Assembly (NCBI RefSeq): GCF_028561755.1
Contig: NZ_JAQQTD010000004.1
Coordinates: 350,068 to 414,067 of the forward strand
Direction: 5' to 3'
Length of the DNA stretch: 64,000 nt
Origin: Altibacter sp. HG106
GTDB taxonomy: Bacteria; Bacteroidota; Bacteroidia; Flavobacteriales; Flavobacteriaceae
Shown: positions 7,681 through 16,116 of the stretch, piece by piece
Numbering within the stretch: the first letter of the stretch is position 1
Layout of the letters: each line of letters begins with the position of its first letter
Made by a program: the position numbers and the translations under genes
Notes under the pieces: generated by a model
Database searches by the model: none
Told to the model about the DNA's origin: nothing
What the model saw: the letters and a program-made list of their open reading frames with translations, nothing else

Positions 7681-9051
7681 ATGAAGCTCACGCGAGGTAT
7701 CGAAGCATTTTTTAGTAGGTTTATGCCTTCTCCTTTCGCTATTGCCTTATTGCTAACGGTAATAACCATTATATTGGCGTTGCTCTTTACCGAAGCACCC
7801 GGAACCGACGCGCATCTTTTGACCATCTTATCGTATTGGGAGCAAGGAATTTGGAACAATGCCTTGCTTGTCTTTGCCTATCAAATGATCCTTATCCTGG
7901 TGCTAGGACATATCCTTGTGTTGAGTGCGCCGATGAACCAACTAATTGAAAAAATTACAACAGGGGTGCGAAACACAGGCACCGCTGTAGTCTTGGTAAG
8001 CGTTACCACCATGTTAGTGGCGTTTTTTAATTGGGGACTCGGACTCATATTCGGGGCTATTCTCGCGAGAAAGATTGCTGAATCAGCCCAGAAGAACGGA
8101 TTTCCTATAAATTATCCCTTGGTGGGAGCAGCGGGCTATGGGGGTTTTATGATCTGGCACGGCGGAATTAGCGGTTCGGCACCGTCGAAAGTGGCAGAAT
8201 CAGGACATTTAGCGAGCCTCATGCAAGGAATAGGCAGGAGTACAGCGAATTCCCTCCCGTCTCAAATCACCTATGCGGAAACTGTTTTTAGCACTTCCAA
8301 TCTGCTCATCTTTTCGGTGGTGTTAATTGCGGTACCACTTATGTTATATGTTTTGGGAAGGCGACTTCCGGCAACTCCTATTACACTGCCTACGTATGAA
8401 GGAGCTGGCGCTAGTGATGCCGATATTTCGAGTACCTTCTACGATCGTTCGCGTCTTTTTGGTATAGGTATCGGTGTATTACTTCTGGTAACCTTTGCTT
8501 ATCAGTACTGGAACGATCTACAGGCCTTAGCCATAACTCCCAATATGTTAAACTTCTTTATGTTAGGTCTGGCCTTGATCCTGCACGGGTCGGTAGCACG
8601 TTTTTTAACCGCCTTGGAAGAAGCTATTAAAGGGGCTTCGGGAATCTTAATACAATTTCCGCTGTACTTTGGCATTATGGGCATCATGAAGGACAGCGGA
8701 ATGGTTGTTATGGTCTCAGAATTTTTTGTCTCTATCGCCACGCCAATCACCCTGCCTATTGTCACTTTCTTTAGCGCAGGTTTGGTAAATATTTTCGTGC
8801 CTAGCGGCGGCGGGCAATGGGCAGTGCAAGGCCCAATTGTAATAGACTCGGCCCAACAGTTAGGCGTACCACTCCCCAAGGCGATCATGGCGTTGGCTTA
8901 CGGCGATCAATTAACGAATATGTTACAGCCGTTTTGGGCTTTACCTTTGTTGGGAATTACGCGCTTAAAAGCCAAAGAAATTTTACCCTACACCTTGCTG
9001 ATCATGCTTTTGGGTGGAAGTATTTTTATCATCGGATTATTGATTTGGTAA
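7681..9051 (+). CDS. atoE: Short-chain fatty acid transporter, AtoE family
   Basis: A 456-residue inner membrane protein with about 11-12 hydrophobic segments. The sequence matches the AtoE/SCFA transporter family: an N-terminal FFSRFMPSPFAIALLLT, GIWNNALLVFAYQMILILVLGH, FNWGLGLIFGAI, YGGFMIWHGGISGSAP, and the C-terminal FVPSGGGQWAVQGP with GDQLTNMLQPFWALPLLGI. E. coli AtoE is associated with short-chain fatty acid (butyrate, acetoacetate) degradation. No ato degradation genes lie nearby, so the substrate here is inferred from the family. It begins just after a terminator, so it may have its own promoter. Confidence 0.9.
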   Translation: MKLTRGIEAFFSRFMPSPFAIALLLTVITIILALLFTEAPGTDAHLLTILSYWEQGIWNNALLVFAYQMILILVLGHILVLSAPMNQLIEKITTGVRNTGTAVVLVSVTTMLVAFFNWGLGLIFGAILARKIAESAQKNGFPINYPLVGAAGYGGFMIWHGGISGSAPSKVAESGHLASLMQGIGRSTANSLPSQITYAETVFSTSNLLIFSVVLIAVPLMLYVLGRRLPATPITLPTYEGAGASDADISSTFYDRSRLFGIGIGVLLLVTFAYQYWNDLQALAITPNMLNFFMLGLALILHGSVARFLTALEEAIKGASGILIQFPLYFGIMGIMKDSGMVVMVSEFFVSIATPITLPIVTFFSAGLVNIFVPSGGGQWAVQGPIVIDSAQQLGVPLPKAIMALAYGDQLTNMLQPFWALPLLGITRLKAKEILPYTLLIMLLGGSIFIIGLLIW

Positions 9052-9054
9052 TAA

Positions 9055-9083
9055 AAAAACCTCGTTGATGACAACGAGGTTAG
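9055..9083 (+). terminator. Strong hairpin after the fatty acid transporter gene
   Basis: AACCTCGTTG (9058-9067) and CAACGAGGTT (9072-9081) form a perfect 10-bp stem with a 4-base loop. On the plus strand it is preceded by seven A but followed by only two T, so its poly-U tract is better for minus-strand transcription. It lies six bases after the atoE stop and probably still ends that transcript. Confidence 0.55.
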
Positions 9084-9223
9084 CTTTGTGGATTAGGTCA
9101 TTTTTGACAAACTCAAAAAACAATGATGAACAAATTTAGGGATGTCAAAAACAGTATAAATTTCAGAATTTTTCTTCATTTAACCAATAGAAACGCTTTT
9201 TTTAACAAAGAAACCCACTCAAG

Positions 9224-9862
9224 ATGATACCATTAGGTGAGAAACTATGGTTCCCTCCGGTGGAGGAGGCTTCGGAAGATGGATGGTTAGCGTTCGGCGG
9301 AGATCTGTCCGCGGCTCGTTTGCTATTGGCGTATCGCAGTGGGATTTTTCCGTGGTATGAAGCCGGGCAACCTCCCTTGTGGTGGAGTCCGGATCCACGA
9401 ATGATCTTAATTCCGAAGGAATTTAAAATTTCAAAATCTTTCCGGAAACGGTTGCGCACCCATCCGTTCCGATGCACCGTAAACCAAGCCTTTGAAAGCG
9501 TAATATCACAGTGCGCGAATATTTCACGAACCGGACAAAGCGGTACTTGGATCACGTCTGAAATGAAAAAGGCGTATGTACAGCTACACCAGCAAGGGCA
9601 TGCTGTTTCTGTGGAAGTTTGGGACGGAGAGCAACTGGTGGGCGGATTGTACGGAATCGACTTACCTGAATCCCGCATCTTTTGTGGTGAGAGCATGTTC
9701 TCAAAAGTAAGTGACGCCAGTAAAATCGCCTTACATTACTGGGTAGGACGCCTTGAAGCCATGGAATATCATTTTATCGACTGCCAGGTGTATACCCAAC
9801 ATCTGTCAAGTTTGGGTGCGCGAGAGATTCCCAGAACCGAGTTTCTACAATTTTTGGAATAG
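9224..9862 (+). CDS. aat: Leucyl/phenylalanyl-tRNA--protein transferase
   Basis: A 212-residue cytoplasmic enzyme that transfers Leu or Phe from tRNA to proteins with N-terminal Arg or Lys, marking them for ClpAP/ClpS degradation (N-degron pathway). Family landmarks are visible: FPPVEEASEDGWLAFGGDLS, RSGIFPWYEAGQPPLWWSPDPRMIL, the TWITSEMKKAYVQLHQQGHAVSVEVWD stretch, GGLYGI, FCGESMFSKVSDASKIAL and the final IDCQVYTQHLSSLGAREIPRTEFL. Length is normal for the family. About 170 bases without a gene precede it. It ends 68 bases before the secreted deiminase. Confidence 0.95.
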   Translation: MIPLGEKLWFPPVEEASEDGWLAFGGDLSAARLLLAYRSGIFPWYEAGQPPLWWSPDPRMILIPKEFKISKSFRKRLRTHPFRCTVNQAFESVISQCANISRTGQSGTWITSEMKKAYVQLHQQGHAVSVEVWDGEQLVGGLYGIDLPESRIFCGESMFSKVSDASKIALHYWVGRLEAMEYHFIDCQVYTQHLSSLGAREIPRTEFLQFLE

Positions 9863-9930
9863 TGTATCGCTGGAAAAAGTGCTTCAAAAATCGTATCTTC
9901 GTGCTGCTTGAATCAAATCACGGAATTACT

Positions 9931-11676
9931 ATGAAACGATATTACACTATCCTGTTGTTGCTATGTGTGGGTCTAATTTATGGAACCACCTATTCGCAGA
10001 CCAACGATGTCCTCCCAAAAGGTCTCACGGAAACGGAAAAAGGCCTTCTGAAAGATTTTCAGTTTAGGGATGCGCAACGCACGGCACCCCCTACGGGTCC
10101 CGTTCGAACCATGGCCGAATGGGAAGAAGTAGAATACTTAGTGATTACCTGGGAACCAAATTTTGAAAATATCCTACGTCAGATTGTGGCGGTAGGTGTT
10201 CAGGAATGTCAAGTGATTATCACCACCCAAAACGAAACATCGGTTCAGAATTACCTTCAGTCGAATGGTATCGATCTGACCAATGTGACCTTCATGGACG
10301 AAAACTGGGATAGTATCTGGATTCGCGATTACGCAGGGAATACCATCTACAGTGACGATGTGGGAGAACGCGCCTTGGTAGATTGGATTTATAACCGTCC
10401 GCGACCCAACGATGATGTGATGCCTGCGTCTCATGCTTCCCTATTAGGGCTTCCCATTTACATCACGAATTCGGGAACGAATGATCTCGTAAACACTGGT
10501 GGAAACTTTATGAGTGATGGCTTGGGAAATGCCTTTGCTTCCGAATTAATTTTGGATGAAAACGAGCCGGGGAATCCGTACGGGGTAACCCCAAAATCGG
10601 AAGCTGAGATCGACGCCATTATGGAAGACTATATGGGAATTGAGAGCTATATCAAGATGCCTACATTACCCTTTGACGCCATTCACCATATCGATATGCA
10701 TATGAAGTTATTGGATGAGGAAACGCTCTTGGTAAGCGAATATCCTGAGGGTGTGGCAGACGGACCGCAAATTGAAGCGAATATTAATTATGTTTTGGAT
10801 AATTTTGTTTCTCCCTTCGGAACTCCCTATGACGTAAAATGGATACCCGCGCCTCCTAGCACTTCTGGGAACTACCCAGATACCGGTGGGCACTATCGTA
10901 CCTTTACCAATGCTATTTTTATTAATAAGTCGGTTTTAGTACCTACCTATCGGCCCGAAGTAGATGATCCGGCCTTAGCCCAGTGGGAAGAAATGCTTCC
11001 GGGATACAATATTGTTGGGATTGATGTGGACAACCCGGGTGAAAACCTCATTTCTTTGTTTGGGGCAATTCACTGTATAACGCATACCATTGGAGTAGAG
11101 GAGCCGCTTTGGATAGTACATCAAAAAATTGACGAAGCCAATGAAGGAAGTACTGTTCCTGTTGCCGCTACCATAAAGCACGAATCTGGAATTGCGGCAG
11201 CCTCCATGTTTTGGAGAGAAGTTGGACAAACCGATTATACCGAAGTGCCAATGGCACTTGATTCCGGAGATCTATGGGCGGTAGACTTTACCGTGCCAAG
11301 CACTTCAGGGGATATAGAATACTATATTCATGCGGAAGCAAATTCCGGGAAAACCATTAATCGGCCCCTGGTGGCTCCAGAAGGCTATTGGCGAATGAAT
11401 GTGGAGAGCTTCTCTGCGAACGATTGGGCCGCACAACACATCTCTGGGGCCTATCCTAACCCTACAAGAGGCGCTGTTAATTTTGAACTGAATCAGATAG
11501 AGGGGCCGGTGTCGGTTCGTATTTCGAATATTTTGGGTCAGGAGCTGGCGGCTTACCCGCTGGAATCCGCCAATGGTGCTTTGCGCATTGAACTGCAGGA
11601 TAGCTGGAAAGGGACTTTATTTGTGACCTTTTCAGGAGACTTCGGAACCATCACTAAAAAAGTGATCAAACTGTAA
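9931..11676 (+). CDS. Secreted agmatine/peptidylarginine-deiminase-like enzyme with T9SS sorting domain
   Basis: A 581-residue protein starting at ATG 9931, which opens a signal peptide (residues 1-22, ending YSQ). Residues about 55-390 form a guanidine-group modifying domain of the Porphyromonas-type PAD/agmatine deiminase family. The expected active-site residues are visible: WIRDY (Asp133), HHIDMH (His253, Asp255), an Asn in FTNAIF (Asn327) and GAIHC (Cys382). An immunoglobulin-like domain follows (about 400-490), then a T9SS type A sorting domain (about 505-581) with YPNPTRGAVNFEL and a KKVIKL end. It should be exported across the outer membrane and deiminate arginine side chains or agmatine, releasing ammonia. 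Which substrate it uses is not decided by the sequence. Confidence 0.9.
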   Translation: MKRYYTILLLLCVGLIYGTTYSQTNDVLPKGLTETEKGLLKDFQFRDAQRTAPPTGPVRTMAEWEEVEYLVITWEPNFENILRQIVAVGVQECQVIITTQNETSVQNYLQSNGIDLTNVTFMDENWDSIWIRDYAGNTIYSDDVGERALVDWIYNRPRPNDDVMPASHASLLGLPIYITNSGTNDLVNTGGNFMSDGLGNAFASELILDENEPGNPYGVTPKSEAEIDAIMEDYMGIESYIKMPTLPFDAIHHIDMHMKLLDEETLLVSEYPEGVADGPQIEANINYVLDNFVSPFGTPYDVKWIPAPPSTSGNYPDTGGHYRTFTNAIFINKSVLVPTYRPEVDDPALAQWEEMLPGYNIVGIDVDNPGENLISLFGAIHCITHTIGVEEPLWIVHQKIDEANEGSTVPVAATIKHESGIAAASMFWREVGQTDYTEVPMALDSGDLWAVDFTVPSTSGDIEYYIHAEANSGKTINRPLVAPEGYWRMNVESFSANDWAAQHISGAYPNPTRGAVNFELNQIEGPVSVRISNILGQELAAYPLESANGALRIELQDSWKGTLFVTFSGDFGTITKKVIKL

Positions 11677-11778
11677 ATAATTTCGTTCATCTGTTAAAAA
11701 ATAAAGCAGATGGGCGTAAAAATTTGTTTTTCAGCAAAATAAAGTACATCTTGAGGTCATAATTTGAAACCCCAAATT

Positions 11779-12123
11779 ATGAAATCTTATGTATCCCTTC
11801 TGGGGGCGCTGCCTGTGTGTAGCGTATTTCCCGCGGTAGCTCAAGAGACGTCTACAATAGATGTGAATACCGACATAGACGTGGTGGCGGTGTATGAAAA
11901 ATATGTGGAGGATGGATATGGCGACGTAACCATCTATCGCCGATTAGCTAATGGCTATTACTTCAGAAACGACTATCTGAAAGCCAAACGTTATTTCGAA
12001 ACCTGGTTTGAAGTGGAGCCACCCACCAAAACAGCCGCGCACCGCTATCGACAAACCTTGAAGGCGCTCCAATTACCGTTGAAAAACAACAAGTATCTCG
12101 TGGCGTTTCGAGAGCAAAACTAA
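11779..12123 (+). CDS. Small secreted protein with one TPR-like unit
   Basis: A 114-residue protein starting at ATG 11779 (a TTG at 11764 is in frame but less likely). It has a signal peptide ending near AVAQ at about residue 22. The mature part contains one helical-hairpin repeat (about residues 50-95) with YRRLANGYYFRNDYLKAKRYFETWFEVEP. This closely resembles the TPR unit at the N-terminus of flavobacterial OmpA-family proteins (PorE-like), but no OmpA or other domain follows. It could be a truncated relative or a genuine short periplasmic protein. The stop overlaps the convergent DUF2490 gene by 4 bases. Confidence 0.75.
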   Translation: MKSYVSLLGALPVCSVFPAVAQETSTIDVNTDIDVVAVYEKYVEDGYGDVTIYRRLANGYYFRNDYLKAKRYFETWFEVEPPTKTAAHRYRQTLKALQLPLKNNKYLVAFREQN

Positions 12124-12809
12124 AGACTGTAGATACAAGAAAGTCTCAAAAATAAACGTCGGTCTGTATTCTGTTCATAGTCTTCCCAACGATATTCTGC
12201 TTCCAATTGAATTTTCATGGCATCGAGCCATTGATTTCCTAGTCCTATTGTAAGTCGTTGGTCCCACTCGGGGTGGGATGGCGTTGAAACAGTTACTAAG
12301 CTTTCTGTAGAAGCTAGAATATAAAATTCCTTCGTGTCCAGCGATAAGCCCTGCAACGGAACATCTAATGACAATCGATACCGAAAACGAAATCGAGTTC
12401 GAGTAGGTTGAATGCGCTCGTCGATACGAAGGCGTTGTACCCACCGAAAACTATTGCGATATTTTGCCCAGCTGTAATATTGATTCAATCGAAGTTCATT
12501 TTCTTCAGACGCATCGAACACCTCATTCCACCGATACATGACGCCACCTCCCAGTTTTCCGTAAAAGCCCACGCTATAGGAAATATTGGCACCTGCTTGC
12601 AGATGCCTACTCATGGCACTCCATGATTCAGTAAGGTCTGACGTCATCGCTAGGCGATATCCGGCATTTACATTCAGACCAAACCGCTGGTTGAGCTTGG
12701 TGTTGAAGGCAACCTCTGTTTCCGAAAGACCTGCCGTTTGTGCATAACTTGCCAAAGGTAACAGCAATATCAACAGTAGTGAGCGCAGCTTAAAAAAGGA
12801 TAAAATCAT
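12120..12809 (-). CDS. DUF2490 outer membrane beta-barrel protein
   Basis: A 229-residue protein with a signal peptide (about residues 1-23, ending SYAQ). The rest is a run of amphipathic strands typical of DUF2490: GLSETEVAFNTKLNQRFGLNVNAGYRL, YSVGFYGKLGGGVMYRW, the conserved LNQYYSWAKYRNSFRWVQRLRIDERI and FRFRYRLSLDVPLQG. It probably forms a small barrel in the outer membrane; the function is unknown. Its start overlaps the end of the upstream 191-residue gene by 20 bases, so the two are cotranscribed. Confidence 0.88.
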   Translation of the reverse strand: MILSFFKLRSLLLILLLPLASYAQTAGLSETEVAFNTKLNQRFGLNVNAGYRLAMTSDLTESWSAMSRHLQAGANISYSVGFYGKLGGGVMYRWNEVFDASEENELRLNQYYSWAKYRNSFRWVQRLRIDERIQPTRTRFRFRYRLSLDVPLQGLSLDTKEFYILASTESLVTVSTPSHPEWDQRLTIGLGNQWLDAMKIQLEAEYRWEDYEQNTDRRLFLRLSCIYSL

Positions 12810-13365
12810 AAGAGCGTCTCAAAATTTTTCTAGACTGTAACCAACTGCCATCCTTCGCAAAAAGCATCTCATATCGTGTTACAATTCCCTCTTTTTTAGT
12901 GGTGACAATACATTCATAATTAAAAACACTGGCTTCCGAACGGCGCAAGGCCTCCTTAAATTTCTCAACAGGGTTCCCTTCCGAAACGTACTGCCGTTGT
13001 ACTTTTTCGATGCGCCATCGATCGGTTTCGGCGGTTAAGTAGGCTTCAATGGCTTTCTTTGTCGCTTCCGGCAGCGAACGAAACTTCCAACGTACTTCAA
13101 TATCTTCCAAACGCCCTTCTTTTGAGAATTCGGCACTGACGTGATACCCTTCTTTTTTGAATTTGATTTCAAAGCTTTCCGAAGCCCCGTCGACTTCATA
13201 ATAATAGCGAATTCGGCGGGCTTGCTGTAAAAACGGGTTCGCAACAGAGATGGCTTCGTTCGGCATTTCTTCCTTCGAAATACGCTTTTCATATTCTTGT
13301 TTTACCTGTCCTGTAAGAATACCAGAGACCATGATAAAGAGCGCGATGTATCTATATTGCATCAT
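12790..13365 (-). CDS. Periplasmic PepSY-like protein of unknown function
   Basis: A 191-residue exported protein (signal peptide to about residue 19). It contains two similar alpha/beta units: strands with YYEVDGASESFEIKFKKEGYHVSAEFSKEGRLEDIEV followed by a helix LPEATKKAIEAYL, and then YECIVTTKKEGIVTRYEMLFAKDG. This is the pattern of PepSY-like (DUF2874) domains found in Bacteroidota periplasmic proteins; the family call is tentative. It overlaps tag upstream by 4 bases and the DUF2490 gene downstream by 20 bases, making a three-gene unit. Confidence 0.75.
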   Translation of the reverse strand: MMQYRYIALFIMVSGILTGQVKQEYEKRISKEEMPNEAISVANPFLQQARRIRYYYEVDGASESFEIKFKKEGYHVSAEFSKEGRLEDIEVRWKFRSLPEATKKAIEAYLTAETDRWRIEKVQRQYVSEGNPVEKFKEALRRSEASVFNYECIVTTKKEGIVTRYEMLFAKDGSWLQSRKILRRSYDFILF

Positions 13366-13934
13366 AACTGTTGTACTTCCTTATGTCTGAAACAATCGGT
13401 AACATGGTCGTTGACCATGCCAGTTGCCTGCATGTGTGCATATACCACGGTTGGTCCCACAAATTTAAAGCCTCGTTTCTTGAGATCCTTACTGATGGCA
13501 ACACTCACGACGGTTTGGGCGGGAACTTCTGATAAGGTGGTAAAGGAGTTTTGAATGACATTATCGTTCGTAAACCCCCAGATATACGCGCTAAAACTTC
13601 CAAATTCTTGCTGTACCTTTAGGAAGGCCTGTGCGTTGGTGACCGTAGCCCTAATTTTTAATTGGTTCCGAATAATGTTAGGGTTTTGCAACAGTTCTTG
13701 AATTTTTTCTTCGGAATAGAGCGCAATTGTGTGATAGTCAAACTGATCAAAAGCCGCTCTAAAGTGCTCGCGTTTGCGTAAAACGGTGATCCAACTGAGA
13801 CCCGCCTGAAAAGTTTCTAAAAGTAAAAACTCAAAAAGGGTGTTGTCATCTCGAATCGGCACGCCCCATTCGGTATCGTGATACGAAACATATAAGGGGT
13901 CGTCCCCACACCAGGCGCAGCGTGTTTTTTCCAT
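13362..13934 (-). CDS. tag: DNA-3-methyladenine glycosylase I
   Basis: A 190-residue base-excision repair enzyme that removes 3-methyladenine from alkylated DNA. The family zinc-binding residues are all present: Cys6 (RCAWCG), His19 (YVSYHDTEWG), His177 and Cys181 (VNDHVTDC). The helix-hairpin-helix region includes LLLETFQAGLSWITVLRKREHF with Glu40. The segment RGFKFVGPTVVYAHMQA is also characteristic. A second alkylation-repair gene (alkyltransferase-like) lies about 31 kb away at 45200. Confidence 0.96.
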   Translation of the reverse strand: MEKTRCAWCGDDPLYVSYHDTEWGVPIRDDNTLFEFLLLETFQAGLSWITVLRKREHFRAAFDQFDYHTIALYSEEKIQELLQNPNIIRNQLKIRATVTNAQAFLKVQQEFGSFSAYIWGFTNDNVIQNSFTTLSEVPAQTVVSVAISKDLKKRGFKFVGPTVVYAHMQATGMVNDHVTDCFRHKEVQQL

Positions 13935-13953
13935 AGATACGTAAAGATACAGA

Positions 13954-14676
13954 TTACTGCTGACCAGGAAAATTATAGGTGATCGTACCTAATTGTGAAT
14001 CTTTTCCGGCCTTTGAAGAGAAGCGCGCCGATTGAGCGTACTCCAAGGCGCTATCAATTAAACAACCGTTGTTGGTGGTTGAGGTATTTTCGTTGTAACT
14101 AGTTTTTACGACTTGTCCGCGATCGTTTACCGTAATATTGATCACCACCGAACCGCCGCCCTCACAGGTGTAAACAGGGTTTGGCAGTGATAAAGCCGAA
14201 CGATGTACCAAACGGTATTTGATCGTCGTGTTGCGATTGGCACCACTACCTTGTGTCGGTAATCCAGATTGATTCTCTTGAATTTTATCTTGTGTTTCAG
14301 CAATCTTTTCTTTGGCCGCAGCAATTCCTTCTTCCGTTGTGGTGCCATTACCCTCTTCCATGGCTTTATCCATACGCTCTAGCAACTCTTCTAACGAGGT
14401 ATCCTCATTGGGTAGGGTCGTTGTTTCATTTCGATATTCTCTGGCTTCGTTGTAGGCTCGATTGGTTTCTACGGAAGGATTATTTTGCTCAGGTAGTTCC
14501 GTGAGCGCCGTTTCTTCTTCAGGTATGGGTGGAAGTTCTGCGGCATATTCAATATCGTATTCAGGCTCAAAGGGTGGAGTACCTTCCCCTAGATGAATAC
14601 TAAACAAGGTCAAGAATAATATTCCGAAGAGTAAGCAAGTAATCAAAAAGGCACGGTATGAATACTGAAAATTCAT
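13954..14676 (-). CDS. TonB-like energy transducer protein
   Basis: A 240-residue protein with one N-terminal membrane anchor (about residues 9-27), a Pro/Glu-rich periplasmic spacer with a short coiled coil (about 95-140), and a C-terminal TonB-like domain (about 160-240). That domain has LPNPVYTCEGGGSVVINITVNDRGQVVKTSYNENTSTTNNGCLIDSALEYAQSARFS, where the V/I-x-V-N-x-x-G pattern is the TonB hallmark. In this family it would pass proton-motive energy from an ExbBD complex to outer membrane receptors, two of which are encoded in this window. ExbBD genes are not next to it. Confidence 0.82.
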   Translation of the reverse strand: MNFQYSYRAFLITCLLFGILFLTLFSIHLGEGTPPFEPEYDIEYAAELPPIPEEETALTELPEQNNPSVETNRAYNEAREYRNETTTLPNEDTSLEELLERMDKAMEEGNGTTTEEGIAAAKEKIAETQDKIQENQSGLPTQGSGANRNTTIKYRLVHRSALSLPNPVYTCEGGGSVVINITVNDRGQVVKTSYNENTSTTNNGCLIDSALEYAQSARFSSKAGKDSQLGTITYNFPGQQ

Positions 14677-14769
14677 AGGTGCAAGTACGTATTTTTGTAA
14701 GAAAAATGCACGTTTGCCGTGCTAATTAACGCTGATTTAGCAATTTATTGAACCGATAGGATACTGTGT

Positions 14770-14812
14770 AAAAAAAGAACAGTCCTATGCAAAAGGAGCA
14801 TAAGACTGTTCT
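14770..14812 (-). terminator. Intrinsic terminator of the haem-acquisition operon
   Basis: On the minus strand AGAACAGTC and GACTGTTCT, extended by TATGC/GCATA with one mismatch, form a long stem (14776-14812) followed by a T6 run (A6 on the plus strand, 14770-14775). It lies 33 bases beyond the stop of the T9SS HmuY-like gene. Confidence 0.88.
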
Positions 14813-14844
14813 ATAGGCTTCAAAAACCTCGAAAAGTGTATGGC

Positions 14845-16083
14845 TTATTGAATGACTAATTTCTTAGAAACGCTAGCGTCTCCAGAGGTAAACGTCACTA
14901 CATACATTCCACTTTGCAAGCTCGATAGGTCCAACGTCTTATTGAATAATCCGTTGTCGTTCCCCAATTGAGTATGGTATACGATGCTTCCGTTCATGTT
15001 GTGTACACTCACGGTGTGCAGGTTAGCCATGGCATTGTTACGTTCGTAAACAATTTCCACGATTCCGTTCGTTGATGGATTAGGATACATACCAAAAGTA
15101 ACACCTTCGGCTACCGTTTCGATCCCTAAAAGATTAGAAACGTCTTCATAAACAAAGGTTAGGTTTCCAGTAGCTGATCCTTCAAATTCTGTAAAGTGTA
15201 CGCGATACACCGTGTTGGCATCATATTTTACATAATACGTCATGTTGCTATTAACATCGTAATCGCTTCCGTTAAAGGATTTCCAGTCGTACCCAATGAT
15301 ATTGATCTCTTCGGAATAATCCAAACCGTTTGGATCTGGATCTCCTGACGTTTCTTCCACTTGCGCTACGGTAAGATTCGCATTGTGAAGCGCTCCTGAA
15401 ACGTTGTAATAAGAACCCGGAGGATCCAAATAGGTATTGTATTTAGTGAACACAAAATCCCAATCGGTTTCGGCCGGTTCTGCGACTACTTCGCTATCGT
15501 TCTGTAGTGAATAGTAGTTGTAGCGATTATCAGGGTTGCTATCATTGTCGATCACATAGGTGGTGTCGTTTACCCAAGCACTTCCGTCCCAAGTAGCATA
15601 TCGGAAGGTATATTCACCGAAATAATCTTCGATCAAAAATTTGCGATAGGTACCGTCGGTATATTTCAATACAAAGACAATGGTTCCTTCAATATGATGA
15701 TTTGCCGGGTTATATTCTCCCCAGCCATAGGTGGCAGAACCTTGCATAAAGGCGCCATTGTCCCAGTTGGTGTCATCGTTGTAAAGAATAGTCCAGCTTG
15801 GTTCATTAGCAATATCAATGGTATTGTAATCGTTTGGATCGTTAGAAGCTTCGTAAACCGAAATTCCAATTCCGTCGTTAACGCGAATACCGTGATTAAA
15901 GGCATCAATACGTAAGAATGCAACATCCCAGCTGTTGGCGGCAAAAACCGTTTGCGTTTCTGTATCTAATTTATAGTATACTTCATCAGCATATCCAGCA
16001 CCCATAGAGACGTTGATCGTCTGCTGCGCAACACCGGTAAAAGAGAGGGTTACGATCGCGATAAAAGATAATAGTTTATTCAT
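14845..16083 (-). CDS. HmuY-like protein with a T9SS type A sorting domain
   Basis: A 412-residue exported protein (signal peptide to about residue 19, ending GVAQ). Residues about 30-130 and 180-310 each contain an HmuY-like half: YYKLDTETQTVFAANSWDVAF with IRVNDG, and YYSLQND...DWDFVFTKYNTYLDPPGSYYNVSGALHN. The C-terminal 80 residues are a T9SS sorting domain (MYPNPSTNGIVEIVYER ... VSKKLVIQ). HmuY proteins of Porphyromonas capture haem and hand it to the HmuR receptor. The operon context supports a cell-surface haem or haemoprotein-binding role, though haem-binding residues cannot be assigned. It is the last gene of the operon and ends at a strong terminator. Confidence 0.82.
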   Translation of the reverse strand: MNKLLSFIAIVTLSFTGVAQQTINVSMGAGYADEVYYKLDTETQTVFAANSWDVAFLRIDAFNHGIRVNDGIGISVYEASNDPNDYNTIDIANEPSWTILYNDDTNWDNGAFMQGSATYGWGEYNPANHHIEGTIVFVLKYTDGTYRKFLIEDYFGEYTFRYATWDGSAWVNDTTYVIDNDSNPDNRYNYYSLQNDSEVVAEPAETDWDFVFTKYNTYLDPPGSYYNVSGALHNANLTVAQVEETSGDPDPNGLDYSEEINIIGYDWKSFNGSDYDVNSNMTYYVKYDANTVYRVHFTEFEGSATGNLTFVYEDVSNLLGIETVAEGVTFGMYPNPSTNGIVEIVYERNNAMANLHTVSVHNMNGSIVYHTQLGNDNGLFNKTLDLSSLQSGMYVVTFTSGDASVSKKLVIQ

Positions 16084-16116
16084 AAGTGTTTATGTTAAGA
16101 TAGAATTGCGTGTTAG

